Assembly (NCBI GenBank): GCA_964540815.1
Contig: CAZIOH010000107.1
Coordinates: 1 to 22,783 of the forward strand
Direction: 5' to 3'
Source of the DNA: CAZIOH01 sp964540815
GTDB taxonomy: Bacteria > Myxococcota_A > Polyangia > Fen-1088
Length of the DNA stretch: 22,783 nucleotides
The number at the start of each line of letters is the position of its first letter. Position 1 is the stretch's first letter. The notes below the pieces were generated by a model. That model was given only the letters and a program-made list of their open reading frames with translations, was not told the DNA's origin and did not search any database. The translations under genes and the position numbers were made by a program. Shown piece after piece: positions 6,124-12,725 of the stretch.

Positions 6124-6906
6124 CTAAGGTCGCGCGATCAAGCGGATCAGGCGACCGAGCAGGGTCATGGGGATGAGCCCGTCGCCATTGATGACCAGCG
6201 CCAGACACTCGGCACCGGCCTCGACCCGCTGGATGTGGGTGTCGCCGGGCGTGCGGATCGACAGATCGCCCGGGGCGAAGCGCCCGACCACATCCACGAG
6301 CGCGCCGGTCAGGACCAGGGTCAGCTCCGTCGTCTTGTGACCGTGCTCGGGAATGACCAGGCCGGGCCTGAGGCGGACCACCCGCACCGTCCCGGTCTCT
6401 GTCCCGGTCTTTGTTCCGGTCTCTGTCCCGGTCTTGGCCGACAGGCCCGCGTTCGTCGCCTCGCCGAGCATCACGTTCACCCCACGAATCCCGGGCGCGA
6501 TGTATCGCCAGCGCGTCGGGCCGTCCGGCAGACGGGGCGCCAGCAACGCACCCACGCCACGGGGAACGCCGAGCCGCTCTCCGTCGGGCCAGGTGGCTCC
6601 CATCCCGGGCGCCGCCGCACCCTCGGGGGACGAAGCACCATCGAGCCGCGCCATCGCCGCCTCCAGCGCCCCGGCGGACATGCGTGCCGGGCCGGCCGTG
6701 TCGAGCAGGGCGCCGCCGATCCCGTCGAGGCGCCTCGCCTCCTCCCGGCAGTGGGCGCACAGCGCGACGTGGCAGGCGATGGCCAGCGCCACGGCTTCGC
6801 CCTGGCGTCCGGTGACGTAGTCCAGCAACGCCTCATCGGGGACATGGTGGAAGGGCCCGCCCGCGCCGGTTCCCCTCCGCGTCGCATCCTGCACGGTGGT
6901 GCTCAT
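6124..6906 (-). CDS. ChrR-type zinc-binding anti-sigma factor with cupin domain
   Basis: This 260-residue protein has the two-domain layout of ChrR, the anti-sigma factor that releases its ECF sigma partner on singlet oxygen or related oxidants. The N-terminal anti-sigma domain has a zinc site with His21 and His46-x3-Cys50-x2-Cys53 (CHVALCAHC). The C-terminal cupin has His188, His190, Glu194 (PEHGHKTTE) and His224 (GDTHIQ). These spacings equal those of the known metal ligands of Rhodobacter ChrR (His6/His31/Cys35/Cys38 and His141/His143/Glu147/His177, from memory). Both metal sites are therefore intact. ATG 6906 overlaps the sigma factor's TGA as ATGA, so the two are translationally coupled. 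A four-unit TGT(E/K) repeat (158-173) sits just before the cupin core strand. Confidence 0.92.
   Translation of the reverse strand: MSTTVQDATRRGTGAGGPFHHVPDEALLDYVTGRQGEAVALAIACHVALCAHCREEARRLDGIGGALLDTAGPARMSAGALEAAMARLDGASSPEGAAAPGMGATWPDGERLGVPRGVGALLAPRLPDGPTRWRYIAPGIRGVNVMLGEATNAGLSAKTGTETGTKTGTETGTVRVVRLRPGLVIPEHGHKTTELTLVLTGALVDVVGRFAPGDLSIRTPGDTHIQRVEAGAECLALVINGDGLIPMTLLGRLIRLIARP
6389..6436 (-). repeat. 12-bp tandem repeat inside the anti-sigma gene
   Basis: There are four units of a 12-bp sequence (consensus GTCCCGGTCTCT on the plus strand) with few mismatches. They are read in frame as alternating Thr-Gly-Thr-Glu/Lys in the anti-sigma factor. Unit number could vary without changing frame. 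Confidence 0.85.
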
Positions 6907-7648
6907 GCTTGCCACCTCCGGGTGACGACCACGCGCAACCGTTCGAGGGCCAGTCGCACCCGGGTCTTGACCGTTCCGAGCGGCAGGCCGCGCCCCTCCG
7001 CGCTCTCGCGCATGGACTGCTCGGAAAAATAGACGTCCTGCAGGGCCTGCCGCTGTTCTTCCGGAAGCTCGAGCAGGGCCGAGCGCAGCATGCGGTCCCG
7101 CTCACCCGCCATGATCAGGGCGTCCCCGCCGGCGGCGGGCGCTTCCTCGGCGGTGGGCGAGATGGGCGAGATGGGCGAGATGGGNNNNNNNNNNNNNNNN
7201 NNNNNNNNNNNNNNNNNNNNNNNNNNNNNNNNNNNNNNNNNNNNNNNNNNNNNNNNNNNNNNNNNNNNNNNNNNNNNNNNNNNNTGGGCGAGATGGGCGA
7301 GATGGGCGAGATGGGATCGAAGAGATCCGTCTCGGTCGAGGCCTTGCCCCGGCGGCTGTTGAGGAAGCGGTTGCGGGCCATCGCATAGATCCAGGTGCTG
7401 GCCGCCCCCCGAAGCGGGTCATAAAGGTGCGCCTTCTTCCACACCGTGAAGAGGACCTCCTGGGCCAGATCCTCCGCCCCCCCGGCGTCGACGCCAGCCG
7501 CCATCAACTGGCCCTTCACCCTCGGGGCGAACCAGGCGAACAGCTGCGCGAAGGCCGCCTTGTCGCGGCGCCGCGCGACCTCCCCGAGCAGTGCCTCCGC
7601 GTCCGGCCGACCGTCGTTCAAGCGGACAGGGAGCCTATCACGGTGCAT
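6903..7648 (-). CDS. ECF sigma factor partner of the ChrR-type anti-sigma factor (interrupted by assembly gap)
   Basis: The N-terminal part has sigma-2 (about 30-100: DLAQEVLFTVW, then STWIYAMARNRFLNSRRG). The C-terminal part has sigma-4 (LRSALLELPEEQRQALQDVY, then GLPLGTVKTRVRLALERLR). This is the RpoE/ChrR type (ECF11-like). Between them an Ile-Ser-Pro repeat linker is interrupted by 100 Ns at 7185-7284. Both flanks read the same PIS repeat frame, so the gene is probably intact. The apparent frame change is caused by the arbitrary length of the N run. ATG 7648 is chosen because it lies exactly as far from its putative promoter as the globin gene's start does from its own, with AGGA about 12 nt upstream; ATG 7681 is the alternative. 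The stop overlaps the anti-sigma start (ATGA). Confidence 0.85.
7155..7315. repeat. 9-bp tandem repeat flanking and probably filling the assembly gap
   Basis: The unit gggcgagat occurs three times plus ggg on the left of the gap (7155-7184) and three times on the right (7286-7315). On the minus strand it encodes Pro-Ile-Ser in the sigma-factor linker. For perfect repeats the missing stretch should be 5 + 9n bases. Confidence 0.9.
7185..7284. other. Assembly gap (100 Ns)
   Basis: Exactly 100 Ns, a conventional placeholder length, lie between identical tandem-repeat flanks. The gap most likely reflects a short-read failure in the repeat, not missing genes. Confidence 0.97.
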
Positions 7649-7701
7649 CGTGGGTCTGAGATTCCTGCTGGTGTGGAGCATGTCGCGACGACGTTTCGAT
7701 C

Positions 7702-7732
7702 TCTCTACAGCGGGAAGACGATTTCGGATCTC
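7702..7732 (-). promoter_or_regulatory. Predicted autoregulated ECF promoter of the sigma/anti-sigma operon
   Basis: On the minus strand GAGATCC (7732-7726) is followed by an 18-nt spacer ending GCTG and then TAGAGA (7707-7702), 54 nt before ATG 7648. The spacing, the spacer end and the start-codon distance match the element before the globin lipoprotein gene. A GAGAGATC(C)GAAA motif is also directly repeated here (TTTCG...CTCTC at 7694-7705 and 7722-7735 on the plus strand). Confidence 0.6.
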
Positions 7733-7855
7733 TCGTCGGTCAGTGGGGATCCCAACTGGCTGTCAGGTGTAGGGAAACCCGGGAGGGGACCATCCTTCCG
7801 CGGTCCTCCGCGCACCCGCGCGCGTCGCGGTCGGGCGTGTTAGGTTCCCTCGCCA

Positions 7856-9616
7856 ATGAGTGGGCAGAGCTGGCGCTTGTCCGACCTCGACGAGTCGTTG
7901 GTGGAGGTCCTCGGCGCGCGCCTCGGAGTGCGTCCCCTCATGGCCCGGATGCTGGTGTCGCGTGGCCTGGTCGAGCTCGAATCGGTGGGGCGTTTCCTCA
8001 ACCCCCGCTTGCAGGACCTGCGCCCCCCGGCTGGAATCCGGGATCTCGGCGTGGCGCTCGACCGTCTGTGTCGCGCCCTCGACGGCCACGAACGCCTCGG
8101 GGTCTTCGGCGACTACGACGCCGATGGTGTGACCTCGGCGGCACTCTTGACGGGGGCCCTGCGCGCGTTCGGTGGCGCGGTGATCCCGCGCGTGGCTTCG
8201 CGGCACGCCGGTTATGGCCTGCCGGCCGCGGCCATCGAGGCCTTCGCCGAGGCGGGCTGTCGGGTGGTGGTGACCGGCGACTGCGGCACCTCCGACGTCG
8301 AGGCGCTCAACCGGGCGCGGGCGCTCGGCCTCGACGTGATCGTCATCGACCACCATCAGGTCCCGTCCGGCGACAAGCTCGCCCATGCCCTCATCAACCC
8401 GTTCCAGGACGGCGACACGTTTCCATTCAAGGGGCTCGCCTCCTGCGGGATCGCTTTCTACCTGATGGCGGCCCTGCGCTCGCGCCTCGGCCGGGTGCAG
8501 ATCGACATGCGACAGTTCCTGGATCTGGTGGCGCTCGGGACCATCGCGGACCTGGTCCCGCTCGTCGACGAGAACCGCATCCTGGTCGCCGCGGGCCTCA
8601 AGACCATGGCCACCCGCGCGCGCCCTGGGCTGCGGGCGCTGATGGAGCTGGCACGCGTGCAGGATGGCCCGGTGACCGAGGACGACGTCAGCTTCCGCCT
8701 GGCGCCGCGCCTGAACGCCGCTGGCCGCCTCGGCGAGGCCCAGCTGGCCCTCGACCTCCTGCTCGCCAGCACCGACGCCGAGGCAGGCCGGCTGGCCGCC
8801 GAGCTCGACGACGTGAACCGCGAGCGGCAGCGCATCCAGGAGCAGGTGTGGGTGGCGGCGCTCGCCGAGCTCGAACGCGATCCCGAGCTCGCCGCCGCCG
8901 GTCCGGGTCACGCCGGGGCCATCGTCCTCGGGGGCGAGGGCTGGCATCCGGGCGTCGTCGGCATCGTCGCGGCCCGCCTGGTGGACCGGTTCCACAAGCC
9001 GGCGGTGGTGATCGGGTTCGAAGGGGGGCAGGGGCGTGGCTCCGCCCGTACCGTCCCCGGGGTGAACCTCTACGAGGCCCTGGCGGCCTGTCGGGAGCAT
9101 CTGGTGCGCTTCGGCGGCCACGCGGCCGCCGCCGGGGTCACGCTCGTCCCGGAGCGCCTGGCGGATTTTCGCCGGGCCTTCAATCTCCACCTGCTCAACC
9201 TGGGACACCTCACCAATGATGCCGGGGCTGCCGAGGGGGCGGGCGATCGCGGAGCTCCGTCCGCCTCGACCGTCACCGTGGACGGGATCCTCGACCTCGC
9301 CGAGCTGAACCTGGCCCTCGCCGAGGAGCTGGCGCGCCTCGGGCCCTTCGGGGTCTCGAACCGCGAGCCGGTGCTGGCCGTGGCGGGGGTTCGCACCACC
9401 GGGACGCGGGTGGTGGGGCAGGGACACCTGCAGCTCTCCATCACCTGCGGAGGCGCCCACGCCGAGGCCATCGGGTTCAACATGGCGGGTCAGGATCCCG
9501 GCTCGGGCGCCGAGCTCGACGTGATCGGCATGGCCGATCTGGACATCTTTCGAGGAAATCGGCGAGCACGCCTGCGGGTCAAGCACCTGCTCCGCCCTCG
9601 CACGCCCCCGTCGTAG
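7856..9616 (+). CDS. recJ: Single-stranded-DNA-specific 5'-3' exonuclease RecJ
   Basis: RecJ degrades single-stranded DNA 5'-3' in recombination, mismatch and base-excision repair. The 586-residue product has the full family layout. DHH phosphoesterase motifs come first: motif I GDYDADG (85-91), GDCGT (141-145) and DHH (165-167). The DHHA1 domain follows with GWHPGVVGIVAARL (362-375), GRGSARTV and FGGHAAAAG (419-427). A C-terminal OB-fold region ends near 580. Length is normal for the family. ATG 7856 has no clear Shine-Dalgarno sequence, but MSGQSWRLSDLD starts where RecJ proteins usually start. It is divergent from the sigma/anti-sigma operon and followed by 140 bp with no recognised gene. 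A long opposite-strand frame over the gene is a codon-bias shadow. Confidence 0.95.
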   Translation: MSGQSWRLSDLDESLVEVLGARLGVRPLMARMLVSRGLVELESVGRFLNPRLQDLRPPAGIRDLGVALDRLCRALDGHERLGVFGDYDADGVTSAALLTGALRAFGGAVIPRVASRHAGYGLPAAAIEAFAEAGCRVVVTGDCGTSDVEALNRARALGLDVIVIDHHQVPSGDKLAHALINPFQDGDTFPFKGLASCGIAFYLMAALRSRLGRVQIDMRQFLDLVALGTIADLVPLVDENRILVAAGLKTMATRARPGLRALMELARVQDGPVTEDDVSFRLAPRLNAAGRLGEAQLALDLLLASTDAEAGRLAAELDDVNRERQRIQEQVWVAALAELERDPELAAAGPGHAGAIVLGGEGWHPGVVGIVAARLVDRFHKPAVVIGFEGGQGRGSARTVPGVNLYEALAACREHLVRFGGHAAAAGVTLVPERLADFRRAFNLHLLNLGHLTNDAGAAEGAGDRGAPSASTVTVDGILDLAELNLALAEELARLGPFGVSNREPVLAVAGVRTTGTRVVGQGHLQLSITCGGAHAEAIGFNMAGQDPGSGAELDVIGMADLDIFRGNRRARLRVKHLLRPRTPPS

Positions 9617-9757
9617 GTCCATGCTCGAAGCGTCGAGTCAAACTCCGCCCTGGAAGCCTTCCCCCGGCCGATCCATGAACCATCAGCGAGGCAAGGTCCG
9701 GCCAAGGACCGTTCCGGGACCTCTGCGAGGGCCTCGCCCCGCGAGAAACGTCAGGTC

Positions 9758-10000
9758 ATGAGATCGCCCCGACAGCAACGGGAGCTGCAAAAGGAGCTCG
9801 AGCGCGGCGGGCCGCGGGAGCGCAGCTTTGCCCAGCTCTTTCCCTGGCGAAATCTGGCCCGGGCGCTGCTGCTCGTCGTCGTTATATTGGCCATCGTGGC
9901 CATCAAGAAATCGGCCGCTCCCCTGCTCTCGCGCGTGGGGGAGCTGGTCGGCGCGCCCACCGGGGCGCCCTCCTCGCCGCGGGCGCACCAGCCGCGATGA
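9758..10000 (+). CDS. Small single-span membrane protein of unknown function
   Basis: I do not recognise this 80-residue protein. A charged N-terminus (RQQRELQKELERGGPRER) is followed by one strong hydrophobic helix (about 33-49, LARALLLVVVILAIVAIKK) and a Pro/Ser/Ala-rich tail. By the positive-inside rule the N-terminus probably faces the cytoplasm. Its TGA overlaps the ATG of the TerC-family gene (ATGA at 9997-10000), so it is probably translated together with it. A weak AGG lies just before ATG 9758. The reality of the gene rests on the overlap and on the clean hydrophobic segment. Confidence 0.65.
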   Translation: MRSPRQQRELQKELERGGPRERSFAQLFPWRNLARALLLVVVILAIVAIKKSAAPLLSRVGELVGAPTGAPSSPRAHQPR

Positions 10001-11025
10001 GCACTCTGGCTTCGTCCTCACCGTCGGGCGGGCTCGCCTTGGCGCTCGCGGTCAGCCAGGGAGCCCACCGGCTCGGCTCCCCGAGCCCGTCGTGGTGGAT
10101 GCTGTTCGCGGGCGTGGTGGTGGTCATGCTGGTCCTCGACCTCGGCGTCTTCCATCGGAAGGCCCACGTGATCCGCTTTCGGGAGGCGGTGGTGTGGTCG
10201 GCGGTGTGGATGACGCTGGCGATGGCCTTCAACGCGGTGGTGTTCGCGGGAATGGGCTCGAGCCGCGGGCTCGCGTTCTTTCAGGCATGGCTCATCGAGA
10301 AGGCCCTGTCGGTCGACAACATCTTCGTCTTCCTGGCCATCTTTTCGTACTTCAAGGTGGCCGAGAAGGTTCAGCACCGGGTGCTGTTCTGGGGCATCCT
10401 CGGCGCCGTCGTCACCCGCGGGGTCTTCATCTGGGCCGGGGCGGCCATCCTCGCGACGTTCCACTGGGTGATGTATCTGTTCGGCGGCTTCCTGGTCCTG
10501 ACGGCCGCGCGCCTGGTGCTCGGGGGGGAGGACGAGATCGAGGTGGCGCACAACCCGGTGATCCGGCTGTTCCGGCGCCTGGTGCCCATGACCTCGGAGT
10601 ACCGCGACAGCCACTTCTTCGTGCGCGAGGGTGGGCGGCTGCTCGCAACGCCCCTGATGATGGTCCTCGTGGTGGTGGAGGCGACCGACGTGGTCTTCGC
10701 GGTCGACTCGATCCCGGCGGTCTTCGGGGTGACCCGCGACGTGTTCATCGTCTACACCTCGAACATCTTCGCGATCCTCGGGCTGCGCGCCCTGTCGTTC
10801 CTGGTGGCGAGCGTGATTCACCGCCTGCGCTTCCTCAAGATAGGGCTCGCGCTGGTGCTGGCGTTCATCGGGACGCGGATGTTGCTCGGCAGTCACGTCC
10901 ACATCTCGGAGTGGATGTCCATGATCATCGTGGTGGGCCTGCTGTGCGGCTCGGCCGCGGCCTCGCTGGTCATCCCCGAGCGGCCGTGCGATCCCCCGGC
11001 CGAGGAACACCGGCACCCGGGCTAG
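9997..11025 (+). CDS. TerC/Alx-family integral membrane protein (probable metal-ion transporter)
   Basis: The 342-residue polytopic membrane protein has about seven to nine hydrophobic segments. It carries the two hallmark acidic motifs of the family, EKALSVDNIFVF (101-112) and EATDVVFAVDSIPAVF (228-243), whose Asp and Glu residues lie within the membrane. TerC/Alx proteins are linked to tellurite resistance and, in characterised cases, to manganese export that supports metalation of secreted proteins. The N-terminal extension SLASSSPSGG-like region is short and the C-terminus is soluble. No tellurite-resistance genes lie nearby. The start overlaps the stop of the small membrane protein upstream (ATGA). 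It converges with the amidase gene with only 8 bp between stops. Confidence 0.92.
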   Translation: MSTLASSSPSGGLALALAVSQGAHRLGSPSPSWWMLFAGVVVVMLVLDLGVFHRKAHVIRFREAVVWSAVWMTLAMAFNAVVFAGMGSSRGLAFFQAWLIEKALSVDNIFVFLAIFSYFKVAEKVQHRVLFWGILGAVVTRGVFIWAGAAILATFHWVMYLFGGFLVLTAARLVLGGEDEIEVAHNPVIRLFRRLVPMTSEYRDSHFFVREGGRLLATPLMMVLVVVEATDVVFAVDSIPAVFGVTRDVFIVYTSNIFAILGLRALSFLVASVIHRLRFLKIGLALVLAFIGTRMLLGSHVHISEWMSMIIVVGLLCGSAAASLVIPERPCDPPAEEHRHPG

Positions 11026-11033
11026 GCAGGCTG

Positions 11034-11933
11034 CTAGAGTCGGCGGTGGTCGAGGCAGGGAACCCGGCGGCGGACCTCGGCCAGGTACCCGAGATCGAGA
11101 TCGGCGACCGCCACGCCCGGTCCTTCGCCGTGCTCCGCCAGCACCACCCCCCACGGATCGACCACCAGCGCGTGCCCGTAGCTGCGCCGGTTGCCCCCGT
11201 GGAACCCTGCCTGGGCGGGGGCCACCACGAAGGCCAGGTTCTCTATGGCCCGCGCGCGGAGCAGCACGTGCCAGTGATCCTTGCCGGTCTCCGCGGTGAA
11301 GGCCGAGGGCACCGTCAGCACCTCGGCCCCTCGTCCGACCAGCCGGCGGTAGAGCTCGGGGAAGCGCAGGTCGTAGCATACCGAGAGCCCGAGCTTGCCC
11401 CACCCGAGGTCCGCGACCACCGAGGTGTCGCCCGGCTCGACCGCGTCGGATTCCCGAAAGGTCGCCCCCCCGGGGAGCTCGACGTCGAAGAGGTGAATCT
11501 TTCGGTAATGGGCCAGGAGGCCCCCATCCGGGCCGAGCAGCACCGAGGTGTTGCGGATGCGGGTGCCGGCCGGGGTCGCCTCGGGGAACCCGCCGAGGAG
11601 GAGGTGCACGTGGGTCTCGCGCGCCAGTGCCTGCATGGCAGCCAGGATCGGACCTGAAGCCGGACCCGAACCCGGACCCCGCTCGGGTGACCCGTCGCCG
11701 CCGGGCAAGGGCAGGGGCTCGGCGATGGCCAGCCGGTGGTCACGATCGGAGCCGAGGTAGGCGAAGTTCTCGGGGAGCCCGACCAGGCTGGCGCCCCGGC
11801 CGGCCGCGTCGGTCACGAGTTGACGCACGCTGCTCAGGTTGCGACCGACGTCGTCGGTGGAGGTCATCTGGACCGCGGCCACCCGGACCACCCCTCGAGC
11901 CCTTTCGGCGCCGCGAAAAACCGGATCTTCCAT
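11034..11933 (-). CDS. Carbon-nitrogen hydrolase (nitrilase superfamily), deaminated-glutathione-amidase-like
   Basis: The Glu-Lys-Cys triad of the nitrilase superfamily is present: Glu55 (VGLPENFAYLG), Lys145 (AHYRKIHLFDVELPG) and Cys186 (LSVCYDLRFPELY). The segments YRK-HL-DVE-PG, VCYD-RFPEL, HW-VLLRARAIE and SYGHALVVDPWG closely follow eukaryotic Nit1 and bacterial YbeM-type enzymes, which hydrolyse deaminated glutathione as metabolite repair. Substrate assignment is inferred from that likeness. At 299 residues it is slightly longer than the usual 260-280, partly through a Gly/Pro/Ser insertion at about 78-95 coded by a GC-rich imperfect repeat. ATG 11933 (MEDPVF) is chosen; it has no strong Shine-Dalgarno sequence, and GTG codons before VRVAAVQM or an upstream ATG at 11999 are alternatives. 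Confidence 0.87.
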   Translation of the reverse strand: MEDPVFRGAERARGVVRVAAVQMTSTDDVGRNLSSVRQLVTDAAGRGASLVGLPENFAYLGSDRDHRLAIAEPLPLPGGDGSPERGPGSGPASGPILAAMQALARETHVHLLLGGFPEATPAGTRIRNTSVLLGPDGGLLAHYRKIHLFDVELPGGATFRESDAVEPGDTSVVADLGWGKLGLSVCYDLRFPELYRRLVGRGAEVLTVPSAFTAETGKDHWHVLLRARAIENLAFVVAPAQAGFHGGNRRSYGHALVVDPWGVVLAEHGEGPGVAVADLDLGYLAEVRRRVPCLDHRRL

Positions 11934-12000
11934 GCAGGCACGGGAGCTTAGCGCGAACCTCACGGGATTCGGTACAAGGGACTGTGCAACCGGACACAAA

Positions 12001-12038
12001 AAGGCAACACAAACGCACTGCGTTCAAAAATTTGCCTT
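12001..12038. repeat. Nested inverted repeat in the rimP/amidase divergent region
   Basis: AAGGCAA (12001-12007) pairs with TTGCCTT (12032-12038). Inside it AACGC (12012-12016) pairs with GCGTT (12020-12024) around ACT. It lies in the most AT-rich part of the 243-bp region between divergent genes and could be an operator or an RNA stem. No function is assigned. Confidence 0.5.
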
Positions 12039-12070
12039 AAAATCCGCGGCGTTGACTCCGGTGGCGGGAG

Positions 12071-12099
12071 TTGCGTCGTGAGATCGCGCGTGCTATAAG
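12071..12099 (+). promoter_or_regulatory. Sigma-70-like promoter of the rimP-nusA-infB operon
   Basis: TTGCGT (12071-12076) is separated by 17 bp from TATAAG (12094-12099), a five-of-six match to the -10 consensus. The transcription start would be near 12106, giving a leader of about 70 nt before rimP. Confidence 0.65.
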
Positions 12100-12129
12100 C
12101 ACCGCTTCCGAAATTCCGCGTCAGCCCCT

Positions 12130-12160
12130 AAAAAGGTGGGCCCGCAGCCTGCCTTTTTTT
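12130..12160 (+). terminator. Leader hairpin with T7 tract, candidate attenuator before rimP-nusA
   Basis: AAAAAGGTGGGC (12130-12141) can pair over 12 positions, two of them G-U in RNA, with GCCTGCCTTTTT (12147-12158) around the 5-nt loop CCGCA. The stem ends in a run of seven Ts (12154-12160). It lies downstream of the predicted promoter and upstream of the first gene, with no plus-strand gene before it to terminate. It therefore looks like an attenuator, not an end-of-operon terminator. Confidence 0.65.
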
Positions 12161-12176
12161 ATGCCCAACGGACGAG

Positions 12177-12725
12177 ATGAGAAAGGACCTACAACACTTG
12201 TGGAAGCTCGTTGAACCCTGTGTGAAAGATGCTGGGTTCGATCTGGTGGAGGTGCAATCCGGCCGCGAACCCGGCGGCTGGGTGGTGCGCTTGTACATCG
12301 ACCGTCCGGCGGTGCAGCCGCTGATTTCCGACGGAGCGAGCTTGGCCAGCGCCGAATCCGGGCAGGGCGCCGAGGAGCTCGTGTCCCTCGAGGATTGCGA
12401 GCGGGTGAGCCGCGACGTCTCGGCGTCGCTCGACGTGGCGGATCTGATCACGCACGCGTACCAGCTCGAGGTCAGCTCGCCTGGCCTCGATCGTCCGTTG
12501 CGGCGCGAGTCGGACTTCGTTCGATTTCAAGGGGCGCAGGTTCGGGTGCGTCTCCTCGAGGGCGTGGATGGGCGTCGAAACTTCTCCGGCCGACTCTGCG
12601 GAGCCCATGGCGGGCTGGTGCAGCTCGATTGCGACGGTCGGATTCACCACCTGCCCCTCGGGGACATCGCCAAGGCGAACGTCGTCCCCGACTGGGACAA
12701 GGAACTCAAACGGAGCGCGTCATGA
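12177..12725 (+). CDS. rimP: Ribosome maturation factor RimP
   Basis: RimP assists late assembly of the 30S subunit. The N-terminal domain (LWKLVEPCVKDAGFDLVEVQ, then GGWVVRLYIDRP) and the segment EDCERVSRDVSASLDVADLI, followed by YQLEVSSPGLDRPLR, match the family. The C-terminal SH3-like domain follows (VRVRLLEG...NFSGRL...HHLPLGDIAKANVVPDW). At 182 residues it is longer than the usual 150-160 because of an insertion of about 25 residues after the IDRP motif (about 43-73). ATG 12177 lies 16 bp after the leader T-tract with a weak GGACGAG before it. The stop overlaps the nusA start (ATGA), so the two are translationally coupled. Confidence 0.95.
   Translation: MRKDLQHLWKLVEPCVKDAGFDLVEVQSGREPGGWVVRLYIDRPAVQPLISDGASLASAESGQGAEELVSLEDCERVSRDVSASLDVADLITHAYQLEVSSPGLDRPLRRESDFVRFQGAQVRVRLLEGVDGRRNFSGRLCGAHGGLVQLDCDGRIHHLPLGDIAKANVVPDWDKELKRSAS

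Noticed and set aside
6008..6760. Upstream extension of the globin lipoprotein frame
   Set aside because: It overlaps the anti-sigma gene in another frame; ATG 6007 has a good Shine-Dalgarno sequence and is followed by a signal peptide.
6903..7648. Sigma factor as a frameshifted pseudogene
   Set aside because: The frame change arises only from the arbitrary 100-N length; both repeat flanks are in the same reading register of the gene.
7763..9622. Long minus-strand open frame opposite recJ
   Set aside because: GC-rich codon bias opens the opposite frame. RecJ motifs are clear on the plus strand and the minus translation is His/Arg/Glu-rich without domains.
9617..9757. A terminator after recJ
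   Set aside because: Only short overlapping GGTCC/GGACC and GAGG/CCTC pairings exist, with no T-tract and no single dominant stem.
12052..12099. TTGACT (12052) as the -35 of the rimP promoter
   Set aside because: The spacing to TATAAG is 36 bp, far too long; TTGCGT at 12071 gives 17 bp.
11934..12176. A tRNA gene upstream of rimP, as metY in E. coli
   Set aside because: No cloverleaf with T-loop GTTCRA and acceptor pairing could be found; only inverted repeats, the promoter and the leader hairpin.
12161..12214. 17-codon open frame ATGCCC... in the rimP leader as a leader peptide
   Set aside because: It starts at the end of the T-tract, overlaps the rimP start, has no ribosome binding site and no run of regulatory codons.
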